In this document: positions 25,956 through 35,242 of the stretch, one piece after another
Layout: the number at the start of each line of letters is the position of its first letter
How positions within the stretch are numbered: position 1 is the first letter of the stretch
IMG/VR virus record: IMGVR_UViG_3300021959_000075
Span: 1 to 47,197 of that record
Direction: 5' to 3' (one strand)
Length of the DNA: 47,197 nt
DNA from: a virus
The notes under the pieces: model-generated
What the model saw: only the letters and a program-made list of their open reading frames with translations
Databases searched by the model: none
Told to the model about the DNA's origin: nothing
Position numbers and translations under genes: made by a program

Positions 25956-27548
25956 TTAGAATTCTATAATTACTTTTATATCTTCAATCTGTGTTGTTGT
26001 TCTACTGATAGGATTTCTATTCTCTAAGAATAAAATGTCTCCGCTCATTCGATCTACTTCTGGATTTCCTAAAGCTGCTGAAGCGTGTAATAAACAATTC
26101 TTTGTACTTGTTTGTCCTATTACATTTTCTCCGTTTACAAATGCTTTATAACCTGTCTTATCATTTTGATGATATCGTAAATAGTCATTTGTTGTATCTT
26201 TTTCTACTAAGTATGCTTGTGCACCAGATGTTTGTCCTACTAATAATTCATCAATTGTAAAATCAGTAGCATTATCTGTTGAACCAGAAGCTGCAATTGC
26301 TAAATAGCTTGTTGCTTTTAATGTATTGTCTGTTGCAACTGTTCCAGCTAATGGAGTTGCGTTATAATTTCTTGGCTCATCAAACAAAGTAATTTGTCTA
26401 AAGTCATTGCCTACTGTTAAGTCTCCACCATCATTACCATCTAGTTTAGTATTTAATGAGATAAAGAATCCACCAAGTTCTGATACTGGGTCTGTTCCAT
26501 GTCCTGCTTTAGGAGTAAGAACTGCTCTTGCTGCTGCATCGGAACCACCGCCACCTGAGAAAGTAATATCGACTACTCTATAATTAGTACCCTTACCTGT
26601 AACTGTAACTGCTGTGACTGCTCCACCTGAAACAGTAGCAGTTGCTGTTGCACCTGAACCGTCTCCTGTAATTGCGACTGTTGGAGCTGATGTATAACTT
26701 GTTCCACCTGCTGTGACTTCAATTCTTTCGATACCTGCTGCAGTTGCAGAGGCTGTTGAAGCTTTTTGGTTTAAGTATTGAGCATAATCAGCTTCTGTTA
26801 ACTGAGCTTCTGCATCAGCGTCTGTTGCCCATGAAAAAGTAACAATACCTGTGACTGAACCTGTTGGCGCTCCATTTAATGTTAAGACTGAACCGTTAAT
26901 TGCTGATACTTTTTTTGCAGAACCTACGTTAGTTCCTGCCATTGTCATACCGACTGTAATTTCGTCTACTGTTTCTGTTAATATCACAGTTGCAGTAGTA
27001 GTTGCGACAGCGACAGTTGCCTCTGCGCCTAATGAAATTGTTTTAACAGGCATATAACTATTAGTTAAGAATTTTTCAGCGTCTTCAACACCTGTTGTAA
27101 ACATATATTTCCATGTATATCCATCAGACTCTGCTGTTGGATCAGTTAATGTTTGTGTAGGCTGAATACTTGAAGCTCCACCGCCTGCTTTAATACATTT
27201 ATATACTTTAAATTCTGAAGTAATAATATAGAATGCTTTATCAAAGATGCTAGCATCATCTGAATCCCAAGCATAGTATGAACTACCTGAAGTCCAAGTA
27301 TGTCTTGGTACGACATGAGCAATTTCTGTTCCTACAATTTTCTTTAAACCAATAAGATTAGATCTTGCTTCTCCAAGTTGGTCAAGAGTATCTGCTGGAG
27401 TAAAGGGTGTAGTGTCTGTTGTGTCTGATGTAGTTAAGGACCATACGTCTGATTTTCCTATTCCTACATAAACGCTTGAACTACCTACTTGTTGCTTTAA
27501 TTTCTTTGCATTAGTTGTTCTAAAATTCGATGTGATGATTGCTGCCAT
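25956..27548 (-). CDS. 8: Baseplate wedge protein gp8-like
   Basis: A 530-residue protein resembling the gp8 family: MAAIITSNFRTTNAKKL, SVYVGIGKSDVWS, FKVYKCIKAGGG, DGYTWKYMFTTGVEDAEKFL, the segment known from T4-like gp8. T4 gp8 is about 334 residues. The extra length is mainly in beta repeats near residues 275-345 (VTAGGTSYTSAPTVAITGDG, then VTVTGKGTNYRVVDITF), a module also present in the neighbouring 839-residue protein. gp8 bridges wedge parts in the baseplate. Gene order gp6, gp7-position, gp8 supports the assignment. A late promoter box is at 27599-27606. Confidence 0.82.
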   Translation of the reverse strand: MAAIITSNFRTTNAKKLKQQVGSSSVYVGIGKSDVWSLTTSDTTDTTPFTPADTLDQLGEARSNLIGLKKIVGTEIAHVVPRHTWTSGSSYYAWDSDDASIFDKAFYIITSEFKVYKCIKAGGGASSIQPTQTLTDPTAESDGYTWKYMFTTGVEDAEKFLTNSYMPVKTISLGAEATVAVATTTATVILTETVDEITVGMTMAGTNVGSAKKVSAINGSVLTLNGAPTGSVTGIVTFSWATDADAEAQLTEADYAQYLNQKASTASATAAGIERIEVTAGGTSYTSAPTVAITGDGSGATATATVSGGAVTAVTVTGKGTNYRVVDITFSGGGGSDAAARAVLTPKAGHGTDPVSELGGFFISLNTKLDGNDGGDLTVGNDFRQITLFDEPRNYNATPLAGTVATDNTLKATSYLAIAASGSTDNATDFTIDELLVGQTSGAQAYLVEKDTTNDYLRYHQNDKTGYKAFVNGENVIGQTSTKNCLLHASAALGNPEVDRMSGDILFLENRNPISRTTTQIEDIKVIIEF

Positions 27549-27563
27549 GCTGCTTTCCTGCTA

Positions 27564-30083
27564 TTATTCTATGTGTACAAAAGTACCTGTGTTATATTTA
27601 TTTATATCACTTGAGTCTATAGTTTGTATAGTTTTGTTACCTAAAAACTCAATTGTTTGGTTAGTATTATAAAGACGAGCTGTATTATAAAAATTAGCTG
27701 TGCCTTTCCTTTGGTTATATCCATTATTTATAATAGATCTAAAATTTGTATTTACGACCTTTACTGTATGTGCTGGTAAGAATTTAACAGCTGTACCAGT
27801 TGATGTCATAATTGATCCAGACGTTTGTCTTGGATTTGTTTTTACTTCAGTAATAAGTAGATCTACATCATTATGATTTAATGATATATCTAAGATCTCT
27901 TTTTGATCAGCTACTCGAACCTCATTATTGACCGCGCTTCCTATTCTGACTGTTGGGTCTATGATATAACCGTTACCAGCTTCAGTAATACTTACGCCAG
28001 TAATTTCTCCATCTGCATTTAATGTAAATATAGCCGTTGCTGTTACATTTGTAGATAAGAGATTACCTAAAGCATCTTTTGATTGTGGTGCTGGAAATAC
28101 AATTGTTGGTGCTGTTGTATAATTTTTATCTGCAAGTCCTATAAGATCTATACTTGCGATTTTACCTGCATTTGTATTCGCCGCGACTGAACCAAATAGG
28201 TTAGAAAAATTTGATCCCTCTGATGTAATTGTAATATTATCTTGATCTAATCTTCCTTTTGAATCAATTGCAATCGATACAACAGGAGCTACGCCAGTCT
28301 GGCCTGATATATTAATACCATTAAATGTAACTGCTGGAGCTGATGAATAACCAAATCCAGGTTCTACAATCGTAACGGATTCTAAAGCTCCGTCTAATTT
28401 AGTAGCGGTTGCTGTGGCTGTTGCGCCTGTAAAGGTATGACTTGTACCAGTTCCCACGCTCGTAATATCGATAACAGCTCCACCGTTTGTAGCTGAAAGA
28501 GATACCTTAGATCCTGTTGATGTCTTAATAAAATATGATGTACCATTAACTAAACCACCGATTGCTCCTCCGCCACCAGTTGAATATGTTACAGTAGCTC
28601 CGACTGGTAAAGCCGCTTGCTGAGCTGATGTTAATTTAATTGTATTATCGACGATATGTACTGTACCAGAACCTAATGATTCTGCTTGACTTCCGTTAAA
28701 GGTCATCGCAGTCGGAGCCGCGACAGTTAATGTTGGTACATTATAATCCTTACCGCCATTACCTATTGTAATAGAAGATAAAGAACCGTTTGTAAGTACT
28801 CCCGTCAGAGTAGCGGTTGTAAACCCTGAAGGCGTTCCACTATCACTTGACGTAATGGTAGGAACGCTGGTATAACCACTCCCTCCTGATGTTACTGTAA
28901 TCGCGTTAATCACTCCTGTTTTAAGAGCAAGAGATAACGTACCTGTGCGATGTATATGAGCTGTTGTTGTAGGTAAGAATGTAGATACAAACATCTCTAC
29001 AAGTACTGGTATATCTTCAGGTCCTATAATACCAGGTTGTATACCAGGCATTCTACTGAGTGTTAATGCATCTGTAAGTGCCGCGCCAGTTAATTCTAAG
29101 AAGATTAATATCTCTGAGAAATATATAAACCCTGCTGGATGTACTAATCTATCGTAAGAGAGTTCCCAGTCAGCTAAATTTTTACCTGTCTTTATTAAGT
29201 AGGCAAACTTCTGATATTTTTTACTGTCCTGTAATACAATACTATCTGATAAGAATCCTTTTTTATTTAAATAGATACCACCCTTTGTAAGAGCAGCATT
29301 TGCTTCCCAGTCACCGCTTGACGGTACTAATACTTTATCATAAGGAAACTCAACCTCAACGGAATCATTAAATAATATACGAAAGAAAATTTCTATACTA
29401 TCAGCTGAACCACGTAACTTATAGAAGTCTATTATCTGTTTATATAGATTCCTTTTATCTACTGTGACTCCTCTTGGAATGGTAGCAGCGATTTCTTTCT
29501 GCATAAGCTCTAAATAATTTGTATCATTACGATCTATATCCATTGCGTGTTCAATGGTATTCATTACATAGGAAGGTCCTGGACCGACCCAATATTTAAC
29601 GATTGTAGTTAATCGAGCAGTATAATTATTATAGCCAGAAAGACTATTGACTGTATATGTCTTACCTATTTCAGATGTTGAATTAACAAGCGATCCAGGT
29701 AATTCATTACCGTTAGTAATTGCTACATTGATATCATTTAAAGATATTGTAGTGATTGTACCATTAGGCGCTGTTAATATAAGAGTAGAATCAGCTCCTG
29801 TCTCATCTGTAAAGAAACGATTATTTTCGTTTTTAGGATCTGGTATTCTAAACTGAGCTTGATTATTAAGTACTACATCATCAAAGCTTTCTGTTTCTTG
29901 ATATATAAACTCATCCATATTCTGAAACGTATAATACGCTTCTAGAAATTTAGTTAATTGTACCTTATCTTCTAATATCTCAGACGGTATTAACTGATCA
30001 ATACGTATATTTTCTTTTGTTTCAGCTAAACTCCCATGATCGACTTCGATTGCACCTGGAGTTAATGTAGTCTTATGAGGCAT
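27564..30083 (-). CDS. Baseplate wedge protein in gp7 position
   Basis: An 839-residue protein. The N-terminal 300 residues carry motifs common to marine T4-like baseplate proteins (PSEILEDKVQLTKFLEAYYT, NLYKQIIDFYKLRGSADSIE, IFFRILFNDSVEVEFPYDK). The middle and C-terminal parts hold several copies of a beta module (TSGGSGYTSVPTITSSDSG, NGGKDYNVPTLTV, EPGFGYSSAPAVTFNG, EAGNGYIIDPTVRIG). It lies exactly between gp6 and gp8, the T4 gp7 position, and is smaller than T4 gp7 (1032 residues). Similarity to T4 gp7 cannot be judged by eye, so gp7 equivalence is inferred from order. Its start shares one base with the gp6 stop. Confidence 0.75.
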   Translation of the reverse strand: MPHKTTLTPGAIEVDHGSLAETKENIRIDQLIPSEILEDKVQLTKFLEAYYTFQNMDEFIYQETESFDDVVLNNQAQFRIPDPKNENNRFFTDETGADSTLILTAPNGTITTISLNDINVAITNGNELPGSLVNSTSEIGKTYTVNSLSGYNNYTARLTTIVKYWVGPGPSYVMNTIEHAMDIDRNDTNYLELMQKEIAATIPRGVTVDKRNLYKQIIDFYKLRGSADSIEIFFRILFNDSVEVEFPYDKVLVPSSGDWEANAALTKGGIYLNKKGFLSDSIVLQDSKKYQKFAYLIKTGKNLADWELSYDRLVHPAGFIYFSEILIFLELTGAALTDALTLSRMPGIQPGIIGPEDIPVLVEMFVSTFLPTTTAHIHRTGTLSLALKTGVINAITVTSGGSGYTSVPTITSSDSGTPSGFTTATLTGVLTNGSLSSITIGNGGKDYNVPTLTVAAPTAMTFNGSQAESLGSGTVHIVDNTIKLTSAQQAALPVGATVTYSTGGGGAIGGLVNGTSYFIKTSTGSKVSLSATNGGAVIDITSVGTGTSHTFTGATATATATKLDGALESVTIVEPGFGYSSAPAVTFNGINISGQTGVAPVVSIAIDSKGRLDQDNITITSEGSNFSNLFGSVAANTNAGKIASIDLIGLADKNYTTAPTIVFPAPQSKDALGNLLSTNVTATAIFTLNADGEITGVSITEAGNGYIIDPTVRIGSAVNNEVRVADQKEILDISLNHNDVDLLITEVKTNPRQTSGSIMTSTGTAVKFLPAHTVKVVNTNFRSIINNGYNQRKGTANFYNTARLYNTNQTIEFLGNKTIQTIDSSDINKYNTGTFVHIE
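27599..27606 (-). promoter_or_regulatory. T4-type late promoter box (gp8-like gene)
   Basis: TATAAATA on the minus strand, 51 bases before the ATG at 27548, within the end of the gp7-position gene. Confidence 0.55.
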
Positions 30084-31945
30084 TATGATTTAAATCTTGA
30101 TGTTGTGTTATATGTAATACTACCCGCTGAACCTGCAACTGCGATGGTATCAATCTCTGGTGTTATAACAACGCTATTATTATCTATAGATATTAACTGA
30201 TCTCTCTTAGGCGCAAGGTCTAATGAGTTAGGTAATACGGTAATTTTAATTGCTGTTGTTGCGTCAGGTAAAAAACTATGAAGAGTAATTGTACCTTTTA
30301 ATACATCTATAATACCAGCGTTATTAATCACTGTGACGTTTTCTAAATTAACTACCTTATATACTATTACTTGTCTCTGAGTTGATCCTGTAATAGGTAT
30401 ATCTCCAAAGAAATGATCTACGTTATTAATCTTAAACGCAGAGGATGTTAATATAAAGGCTGTTGAATTACCACTCTGATAGAATGGTGATGTAAAGCTT
30501 AGGTTAAAATCATTAGGTAGCGTTGATACATTACTCGGTGTAATATTCTGAAACATTCTTGGACGTATTATAGTATTAAGTATAGAAGGATCTGAGTTAT
30601 CAATAGCTCGTGTTAATTGAGAGTGCCTAAATACACCATCAAATTTATTTAAGTTATTAAAATTATAGTCTGTTATTGTATCTCTTACAACTGATTGTAA
30701 TTCTACTGAGCTTCTATCTGTTAAGTTAGGGTTATATTTAAAGTTAGCGTCTATCTCTAAAAAGGTATAGTTAGTGTTAACAATCTCTGGTGTAATAGAT
30801 ACTACATTCTTTCCTTTTAATATCACACCAGTAATATCTGTCTTCTCAGCTGTTGTTAACTGATCTGCTAATAAAGGTTTAATTGCGATATATACCTTAC
30901 CATAGTCAGGTGGATCATTATCTTCTCCGCCCCATGTAGATATTGAATCGATATTACTAAACTCTTTCTTTATAATAGATGCATAGTCATCAGCTGTTAC
31001 CGCTCTGTTCTGAGCAATAAAGGTTAAGGGTGCGTTAAATCGTATTGACTCCATTGTCTCTTGATCTACACCACCAGCAGCGGCCGTATCGAGAGTCACT
31101 GTAATCCCTGAGAATCCCCCGATAGAATCAACCATAGAGAAACTGTTAGCTCCATTTGATTCCTTCCCTTGAGTAGTCACGTAATCGATTGTAACGATAT
31201 TATTATTAGACGGCTTAAACCCTGTTACTCCATCACCGAAATATACCTCATAATAACCGCTTGGATTTTCTTGTAAGTAATATACCTTTGATTCTGAATC
31301 AACGTTCTTTAATGTCTCAAATTTTGTATATACGTCGAATGAGCTTGACTCTTCGTTTGACTGTACTCTTACTCTTAATGTACTTGTATCAGCATCATAA
31401 TCAGAGAGTTGAAATTTCTGATTCTCTATATCATTATCAACTCTATATTTTAATTCTCTTACAGTACCTTCTGCTATGATAACATCATTATATTGATATG
31501 TATTCGCAGTGACAGCACTCAGTGTTGCTTGCTGTGTTTCTAATACAACGTATTGAAACTCTTCACCGCCAACGATAGTATTTAATTTAGTCCCTCTTGT
31601 GAGGTCTAAGACGGTCGGCTTTGTACCTACTTCTGATGCGACATTCACTACAATATCTACTTTACCTCTTGGAGATAAGACTGATCGCGGTGTATATCCT
31701 AACAGCTTTGCTCTTGTAACAACATTGCCACGTATCTGAGCTGAATCTAAAAAGGATTCATTTAAACTATAGTGAGCATTCAAAGCGTTATAATGAGTGT
31801 TATAAGCTAAGACGTCTAATAGGACATTTAATCCACTTCCATCGAAGTCATAGTCATTAAACTCTGTTTGTTGTTTTAAAAAGTTCTTTAAATTCTGCTT
31901 GATATCTGCAAAATCGAGTTCCGTTACATTTAAGTTTGTTGCCAT
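30083..31945 (-). CDS. 6: Baseplate wedge protein gp6
   Basis: A 620-residue protein, close to T4 gp6 (660). The N-terminus DFADIKQNLKNFLKQQTEF, followed by DGSGLNVLLDVLAYNTHYNA and SAQIRGNVVTRAKLLGYTPR, is the conserved gp6/baseplate-J signature. Further on, NRAVTADDYASIIKKEF is the typical baseplate-J core motif. gp6 dimers form the inner ring of the wedge that holds the baseplate together around the hub. Neighbours gp25 (upstream) and the gp7-position protein (downstream) match T4 order, as gp25-gp6-gp7 form the wedge core. The start is two bases after the gp25 stop region. Confidence 0.92.
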   Translation of the reverse strand: MATNLNVTELDFADIKQNLKNFLKQQTEFNDYDFDGSGLNVLLDVLAYNTHYNALNAHYSLNESFLDSAQIRGNVVTRAKLLGYTPRSVLSPRGKVDIVVNVASEVGTKPTVLDLTRGTKLNTIVGGEEFQYVVLETQQATLSAVTANTYQYNDVIIAEGTVRELKYRVDNDIENQKFQLSDYDADTSTLRVRVQSNEESSSFDVYTKFETLKNVDSESKVYYLQENPSGYYEVYFGDGVTGFKPSNNNIVTIDYVTTQGKESNGANSFSMVDSIGGFSGITVTLDTAAAGGVDQETMESIRFNAPLTFIAQNRAVTADDYASIIKKEFSNIDSISTWGGEDNDPPDYGKVYIAIKPLLADQLTTAEKTDITGVILKGKNVVSITPEIVNTNYTFLEIDANFKYNPNLTDRSSVELQSVVRDTITDYNFNNLNKFDGVFRHSQLTRAIDNSDPSILNTIIRPRMFQNITPSNVSTLPNDFNLSFTSPFYQSGNSTAFILTSSAFKINNVDHFFGDIPITGSTQRQVIVYKVVNLENVTVINNAGIIDVLKGTITLHSFLPDATTAIKITVLPNSLDLAPKRDQLISIDNNSVVITPEIDTIAVAGSAGSITYNTTSRFKS

Positions 31946-31946
31946 A

Positions 31947-32396
31947 TTATCTGAGCCTTCTTAATATAATCTCAACTGATGCAGCTGAATCATATTCTTT
32001 TATTTTAAAATTAACTATTATCTTATAAGCGTTCTGTTGAGACAGATCAGTGATATCAATATTCGTCACTCTTACTCTCGGTTCATATTTATTCAATACT
32101 GTACGAATGTTATCTCTTAATTGTATCTCAGTAATAAACCCTGCCGGCTCAAAGAGTAATCCTCTGAGGTTAGCGCCTAAATCATCTTGAAAAGGTCTTT
32201 CGAAGAAATTACTTATTAAAAGATTCTTCACAGCATTCTTAATCGCGACATCATCCTTTAATGGTATAATGTCTTTACGTATAGGATGGATCTTAAGAGA
32301 AAGATCTAAGTCTCTCCAAGGTTTCTTCTTAGAGACAATTCGAGCCTGTTCTAAGTTACCTGAGATCTGTTTATCGCCTGTATATAATCCTGCCAT
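31947..32396 (-). CDS. 25: Baseplate wedge protein gp25
   Basis: A 149-residue protein (T4 gp25 is 132). Family motifs: DLDLSLKIHPIRKDIIPL, AIKNAVKNLLISNFFERPFQ, LGANLRGLLFEP and the C-terminal strand-helix pattern EPRVRVTNIDITDL. gp25 sits at the inner wedge and helps nucleate sheath assembly; despite its historical lysozyme-like label no catalytic motif is present. A TATAAATA box (32402-32409) ends six bases before the ATG, and no Shine-Dalgarno sequence is visible, so the late transcript would begin at or next to the start codon. Confidence 0.9.
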   Translation of the reverse strand: MAGLYTGDKQISGNLEQARIVSKKKPWRDLDLSLKIHPIRKDIIPLKDDVAIKNAVKNLLISNFFERPFQDDLGANLRGLLFEPAGFITEIQLRDNIRTVLNKYEPRVRVTNIDITDLSQQNAYKIIVNFKIKEYDSAASVEIILRRLR

Positions 32397-32401
32397 ATAG
32401 T

Positions 32402-32409
32402 TATTTATA
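32402..32409 (-). promoter_or_regulatory. T4-type late promoter box (gp25), leaderless layout
   Basis: TATAAATA on the minus strand in the 17-base gap between 32396 and 32414. It ends six bases from the gp25 ATG, so +1 would fall at or next to the A of the ATG. Confidence 0.68.
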
Positions 32410-32413
32410 TCGT

Positions 32414-33412
32414 TTAGCCGCTACTTTCAGGTACTGTTAAGCTATTTGTTGTTGCAACTGCTGTCTGTATTGATGGTGGTAAGTCTAGAGTAGACGGAAA
32501 GCCTACGATCTTTAAGAAATCGCAGAAAGTAAATGTAATAAACTCTGTTAAAGAACTGAGTCCTATAGCATCGAAGAACGCCGTTACCTTTTCCATCCAC
32601 TTTTTAATTAAATATGTCTGCCATTCCTCTGCAAACTCTCTTGCTCTCTTTAAAAGACGTTCTTTATTGTACTCATCTATATCGACATTGTTATCAAAGT
32701 CTCCGCCTAAGAGATCATTTAAGCTATAACCGAAGATCGATATTGACTCTAACTCCTCTGTTGTCTTATCTCTTATAAGAGTCTCTAAGTCGAGCTCTTC
32801 TAATGCTGGTATGGTAGGAAGACCGAGTGCACTCCATACCTCATCAAAGGTACCTATAAGGCCTGTGAACCCTCCATGAAGCAGTAAGTTCATCTTCTTT
32901 GCGACCTCACTCCTTATGTAATTCATCACAGATGCTTTTTTAAAGTCAGCAGTCTCAAATTTGTTCCAGACCCGATACTCCTCAGGTATTTTTAAATAGA
33001 GGTCATCGATGTCTTTTAAAAAGATAGAATCAGAGATGCTCGAAGGATCTCTTAAGAAAGAAATGATCTCTATCTGTATACCTAACACTGTTACGTTAAA
33101 GTCTATAGGAAAGAGTGTATCAATAAGCTCAAGTATCTTCTTCTGTACGTACATCGGATATTCAGCAGCAAGACGAGTCATCATGATATCCCATTTCTTT
33201 TCTGGTATGTCGATCTTTTCCCACTTAGGATTGTATATGTCTAGGATATCTTCTTCTATCTGTTCTAATTTCTCTTTCAGATCCTTTAATTCGTCAGGAT
33301 AGCGATAGGCTTGAGTCGCAAGACCGCCAAAGAGATTAGAAAGATTCGCTGGTGTGGGTAACAGAACGTCAGGACATTCGAGAGAAGGGAGCGTAATGCT
33401 TGGAACAGCCAT
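32414..33412 (-). CDS. Conserved baseplate-module protein of unknown function
   Basis: A 332-residue, mainly helical and acidic protein between gp5 and gp25. It starts MAVPSITLPSLECPDVLLP, then has a long charged helix (YPDELKDLKEKLEQIEEDIL) and later ALEELDLETLIRDKTTEELE. Segments such as WQTYLIKKWMEKVTAFFDA are amphipathic. No enzyme motif, no signal peptide and no clear membrane helix are seen. Location within a tight operon (TAATG overlap with gp5) makes it a baseplate hub or hub-assembly factor by inference. I do not recognise a T4 counterpart by sequence. Confidence 0.75.
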   Translation of the reverse strand: MAVPSITLPSLECPDVLLPTPANLSNLFGGLATQAYRYPDELKDLKEKLEQIEEDILDIYNPKWEKIDIPEKKWDIMMTRLAAEYPMYVQKKILELIDTLFPIDFNVTVLGIQIEIISFLRDPSSISDSIFLKDIDDLYLKIPEEYRVWNKFETADFKKASVMNYIRSEVAKKMNLLLHGGFTGLIGTFDEVWSALGLPTIPALEELDLETLIRDKTTEELESISIFGYSLNDLLGGDFDNNVDIDEYNKERLLKRAREFAEEWQTYLIKKWMEKVTAFFDAIGLSSLTEFITFTFCDFLKIVGFPSTLDLPPSIQTAVATTNSLTVPESSG

Positions 33413-33918
33413 TAGATGATTCTTGTTTTAACAGTAGATTTGATCTCTATCAGTCCGTCTTTATCGATTTTGATATACGAAGCCTTCTTACCATGAGTAA
33501 TTCGAACTTCTTCTGCACCGTCTGTGTTATCGATTTCTATTTTATGACCGGCTTTTGAGGTATAGATCTTATTATCTGGTGACGCGGCTGACGGTATGTC
33601 TCTTTCGCCGTCTGTTTTTGTCGCAACTGATCCCATTACCATAGGATCTTGAGCACTCGGACCATCACGAAAGAATCCTACGACCCATGAACCTACCTCT
33701 AAATGATGATTACCGCCCACTCCTTTCAATGAAGCGGATGTTACGGGCATCATAACTGTTGCCCAGGGAAGATCTGATGTCGCAACTGATGCGTCATACC
33801 AACCCAGACACCTTACTCGAACTCTATTTAAGTTCTCTGCATCATTTATATCCTCTACAATACCCGTAAACCAAGTGAATTGGCCACCAATGTATTGATC
33901 ATCATGCCTTTGTATCAT
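33412..33918 (-). CDS. 5: Baseplate spike protein gp5, OB-fold form lacking lysozyme
   Basis: A 168-residue protein from the ATG at 33918, which has AAGGAG five bases upstream; an in-frame TTG at 33942 has no such site. GGQFTWFTGIVEDIND, RVRVRCLGWYDA and LPWATVMMPVTSA match the OB-fold domain of gp5/VgrG-type spikes, and EVGSWVVGFFRDG and MVMGSVATK complete it. The last 45 residues (YTSKAGHKIEIDNTDGAEE, SYIKIDKDGLIEIKS) look like the beginning of a spike beta-helix. T4 gp5 is 575 residues with a central lysozyme; here no lysozyme segment exists, as in other marine T4-like phages. It acts at the tip of the tail with the gp27-like hub encoded just upstream (17-base overlap). Confidence 0.88.
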   Translation of the reverse strand: MIQRHDDQYIGGQFTWFTGIVEDINDAENLNRVRVRCLGWYDASVATSDLPWATVMMPVTSASLKGVGGNHHLEVGSWVVGFFRDGPSAQDPMVMGSVATKTDGERDIPSAASPDNKIYTSKAGHKIEIDNTDGAEEVRITHGKKASYIKIDKDGLIEIKSTVKTRII

Positions 33919-35242
33919 TCTTATCTCCTTTAATACCTTCAAGTTTTCTTATAAAGGAATCTTTTTTCGCTGTGACTGACATAAAATAGCCTTCAGAACC
34001 AAAATGATGTACAATACCTGTCACTAAATGATTTCCTGACAGTGTCTCATCCTTTTTTTCTTCGCTTGCTATGATCTCTTGAGTAATATCAGCTGATTTT
34101 AAAAGTTTTAAATTAATTACAATACCTACTTCAAAATCAAAATCGCCTGTTAATAAGAGTTCTTGTTTCACGGTATTAAGATTATGATGATAAGCTTCTG
34201 CTTTTAACATACTCTGATCAGTTGGTGCATGATAATTTTTAATCGAATCAAAAGATCCGCTATTATATGATACAAAATAATTCTTACCTTTTTTAAATTT
34301 ATTTATTGCTTGGCCGTCTATTAAAATTTTATCTGTTATTGGAGCATTATCATTTAATTTATTAATTCTTTCGTTATATGAATAATCAACTGTTGAAGAA
34401 GACTTATCATATATATCAATTTTATGAAGAGTTGATCCAAATGCTCCAGCAGCTGATGCATTATATTTAGAAAGATTTAAAGTTTGTCCTAAAATCTTCT
34501 GAATTTTTTTTCTTTCCTCTTCATAAAGTTCTTCTATCGAATTTTGCGATGTTTCTTTATAATTAGGATTATTATCATACGTATCGTATACTTTTTTTTC
34601 TAATATTTTTTTATATGAATCAAAAACTAATCCGCTTTTTGCAGTTTCGTAAAAATAACTGGGAGTTGAGTCCTCATATGCATTACGAAGTAGCCAAGAG
34701 ATTGCTGCTAATGGACGTATTCTAGGGTAGATACCTTTAATAGGAGTCGTTGAAGGATTACGTATATCAATTTTACTACTTAACGGTCCTGTTACGATAG
34801 AATTAATTAAAAAACTTGGAGTATTATTAAATGATTGTGTAAGAACTTTTACATTATTAATGTAAGCATGCTTTGATACACAATGTAGTGTGTAAGCTTT
34901 TGATGACGGAGTTGGAGTACTATAGTCTCTTACCTCTGCTATGTATACTTCTAATTTAAATTGTTTATTTACTTTACTTTTTATATCTCTTCTTTCAATA
35001 ACTAACTCAATCTTTTCGTTACCAGCAATTTTTAAATAATCTATTAAAGGAATACTATCTAAAATAAAAAGATCTACAACAAGAGATGACGTATAGAGAC
35101 TCTCTTTTACTTTAATATCTTTTATAATACCGCCTATCTTTACAATTAATCCTTGATTCGAATGAAAATCTGCCTTACTTACTTTATAAGCTTTCGGGGT
35201 TGCGGCCATTCTATTGACCTCTAAGTTATAATTCTTACTCAT
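33902..35242 (-). CDS. 27: Baseplate hub protein, gp27-like
   Basis: A 446-residue protein from ATG 35242. A second ATG at 35209 (MAATPKAYKVSK) has AGAGG seven bases upstream and may be the true start (435 residues). The N-terminal half (DFHSNQGLIVKIGGIIKDIK, NEKIELVIERRD, KLEVYIAEVRDYSTPTPSSK, YTLHCVSKHAYINN) fits the tube-like domain of gp27/gp44-type hubs, and the C-terminal part includes LTGDFDFEVGIVINLKLLK and SGNHLVTGIVHHF. gp27 trimers join the tail tube to the gp5 spike; adjacency to gp5 supports this. It overlaps both neighbours (gp53 stop at 35235, gp5 start at 33918). Identification is by fold-level motif and order, less certain than gp6 or gp25. Confidence 0.78.
   Translation of the reverse strand: MSKNYNLEVNRMAATPKAYKVSKADFHSNQGLIVKIGGIIKDIKVKESLYTSSLVVDLFILDSIPLIDYLKIAGNEKIELVIERRDIKSKVNKQFKLEVYIAEVRDYSTPTPSSKAYTLHCVSKHAYINNVKVLTQSFNNTPSFLINSIVTGPLSSKIDIRNPSTTPIKGIYPRIRPLAAISWLLRNAYEDSTPSYFYETAKSGLVFDSYKKILEKKVYDTYDNNPNYKETSQNSIEELYEEERKKIQKILGQTLNLSKYNASAAGAFGSTLHKIDIYDKSSSTVDYSYNERINKLNDNAPITDKILIDGQAINKFKKGKNYFVSYNSGSFDSIKNYHAPTDQSMLKAEAYHHNLNTVKQELLLTGDFDFEVGIVINLKLLKSADITQEIIASEEKKDETLSGNHLVTGIVHHFGSEGYFMSVTAKKDSFIRKLEGIKGDKNDTKA

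Noticed and set aside
31947-32396. Lysozyme activity for gp25
   Set aside because: The lysozyme-like label is historical for this family; no catalytic Glu/Asp arrangement of a lysozyme is visible and gp25 is a structural wedge protein.
33919-33942. TTG start at 33942 for gp5
   Set aside because: The ATG at 33918 has AAGGAG at ideal distance and gives the family-like N-terminus; the TTG has no ribosome site.
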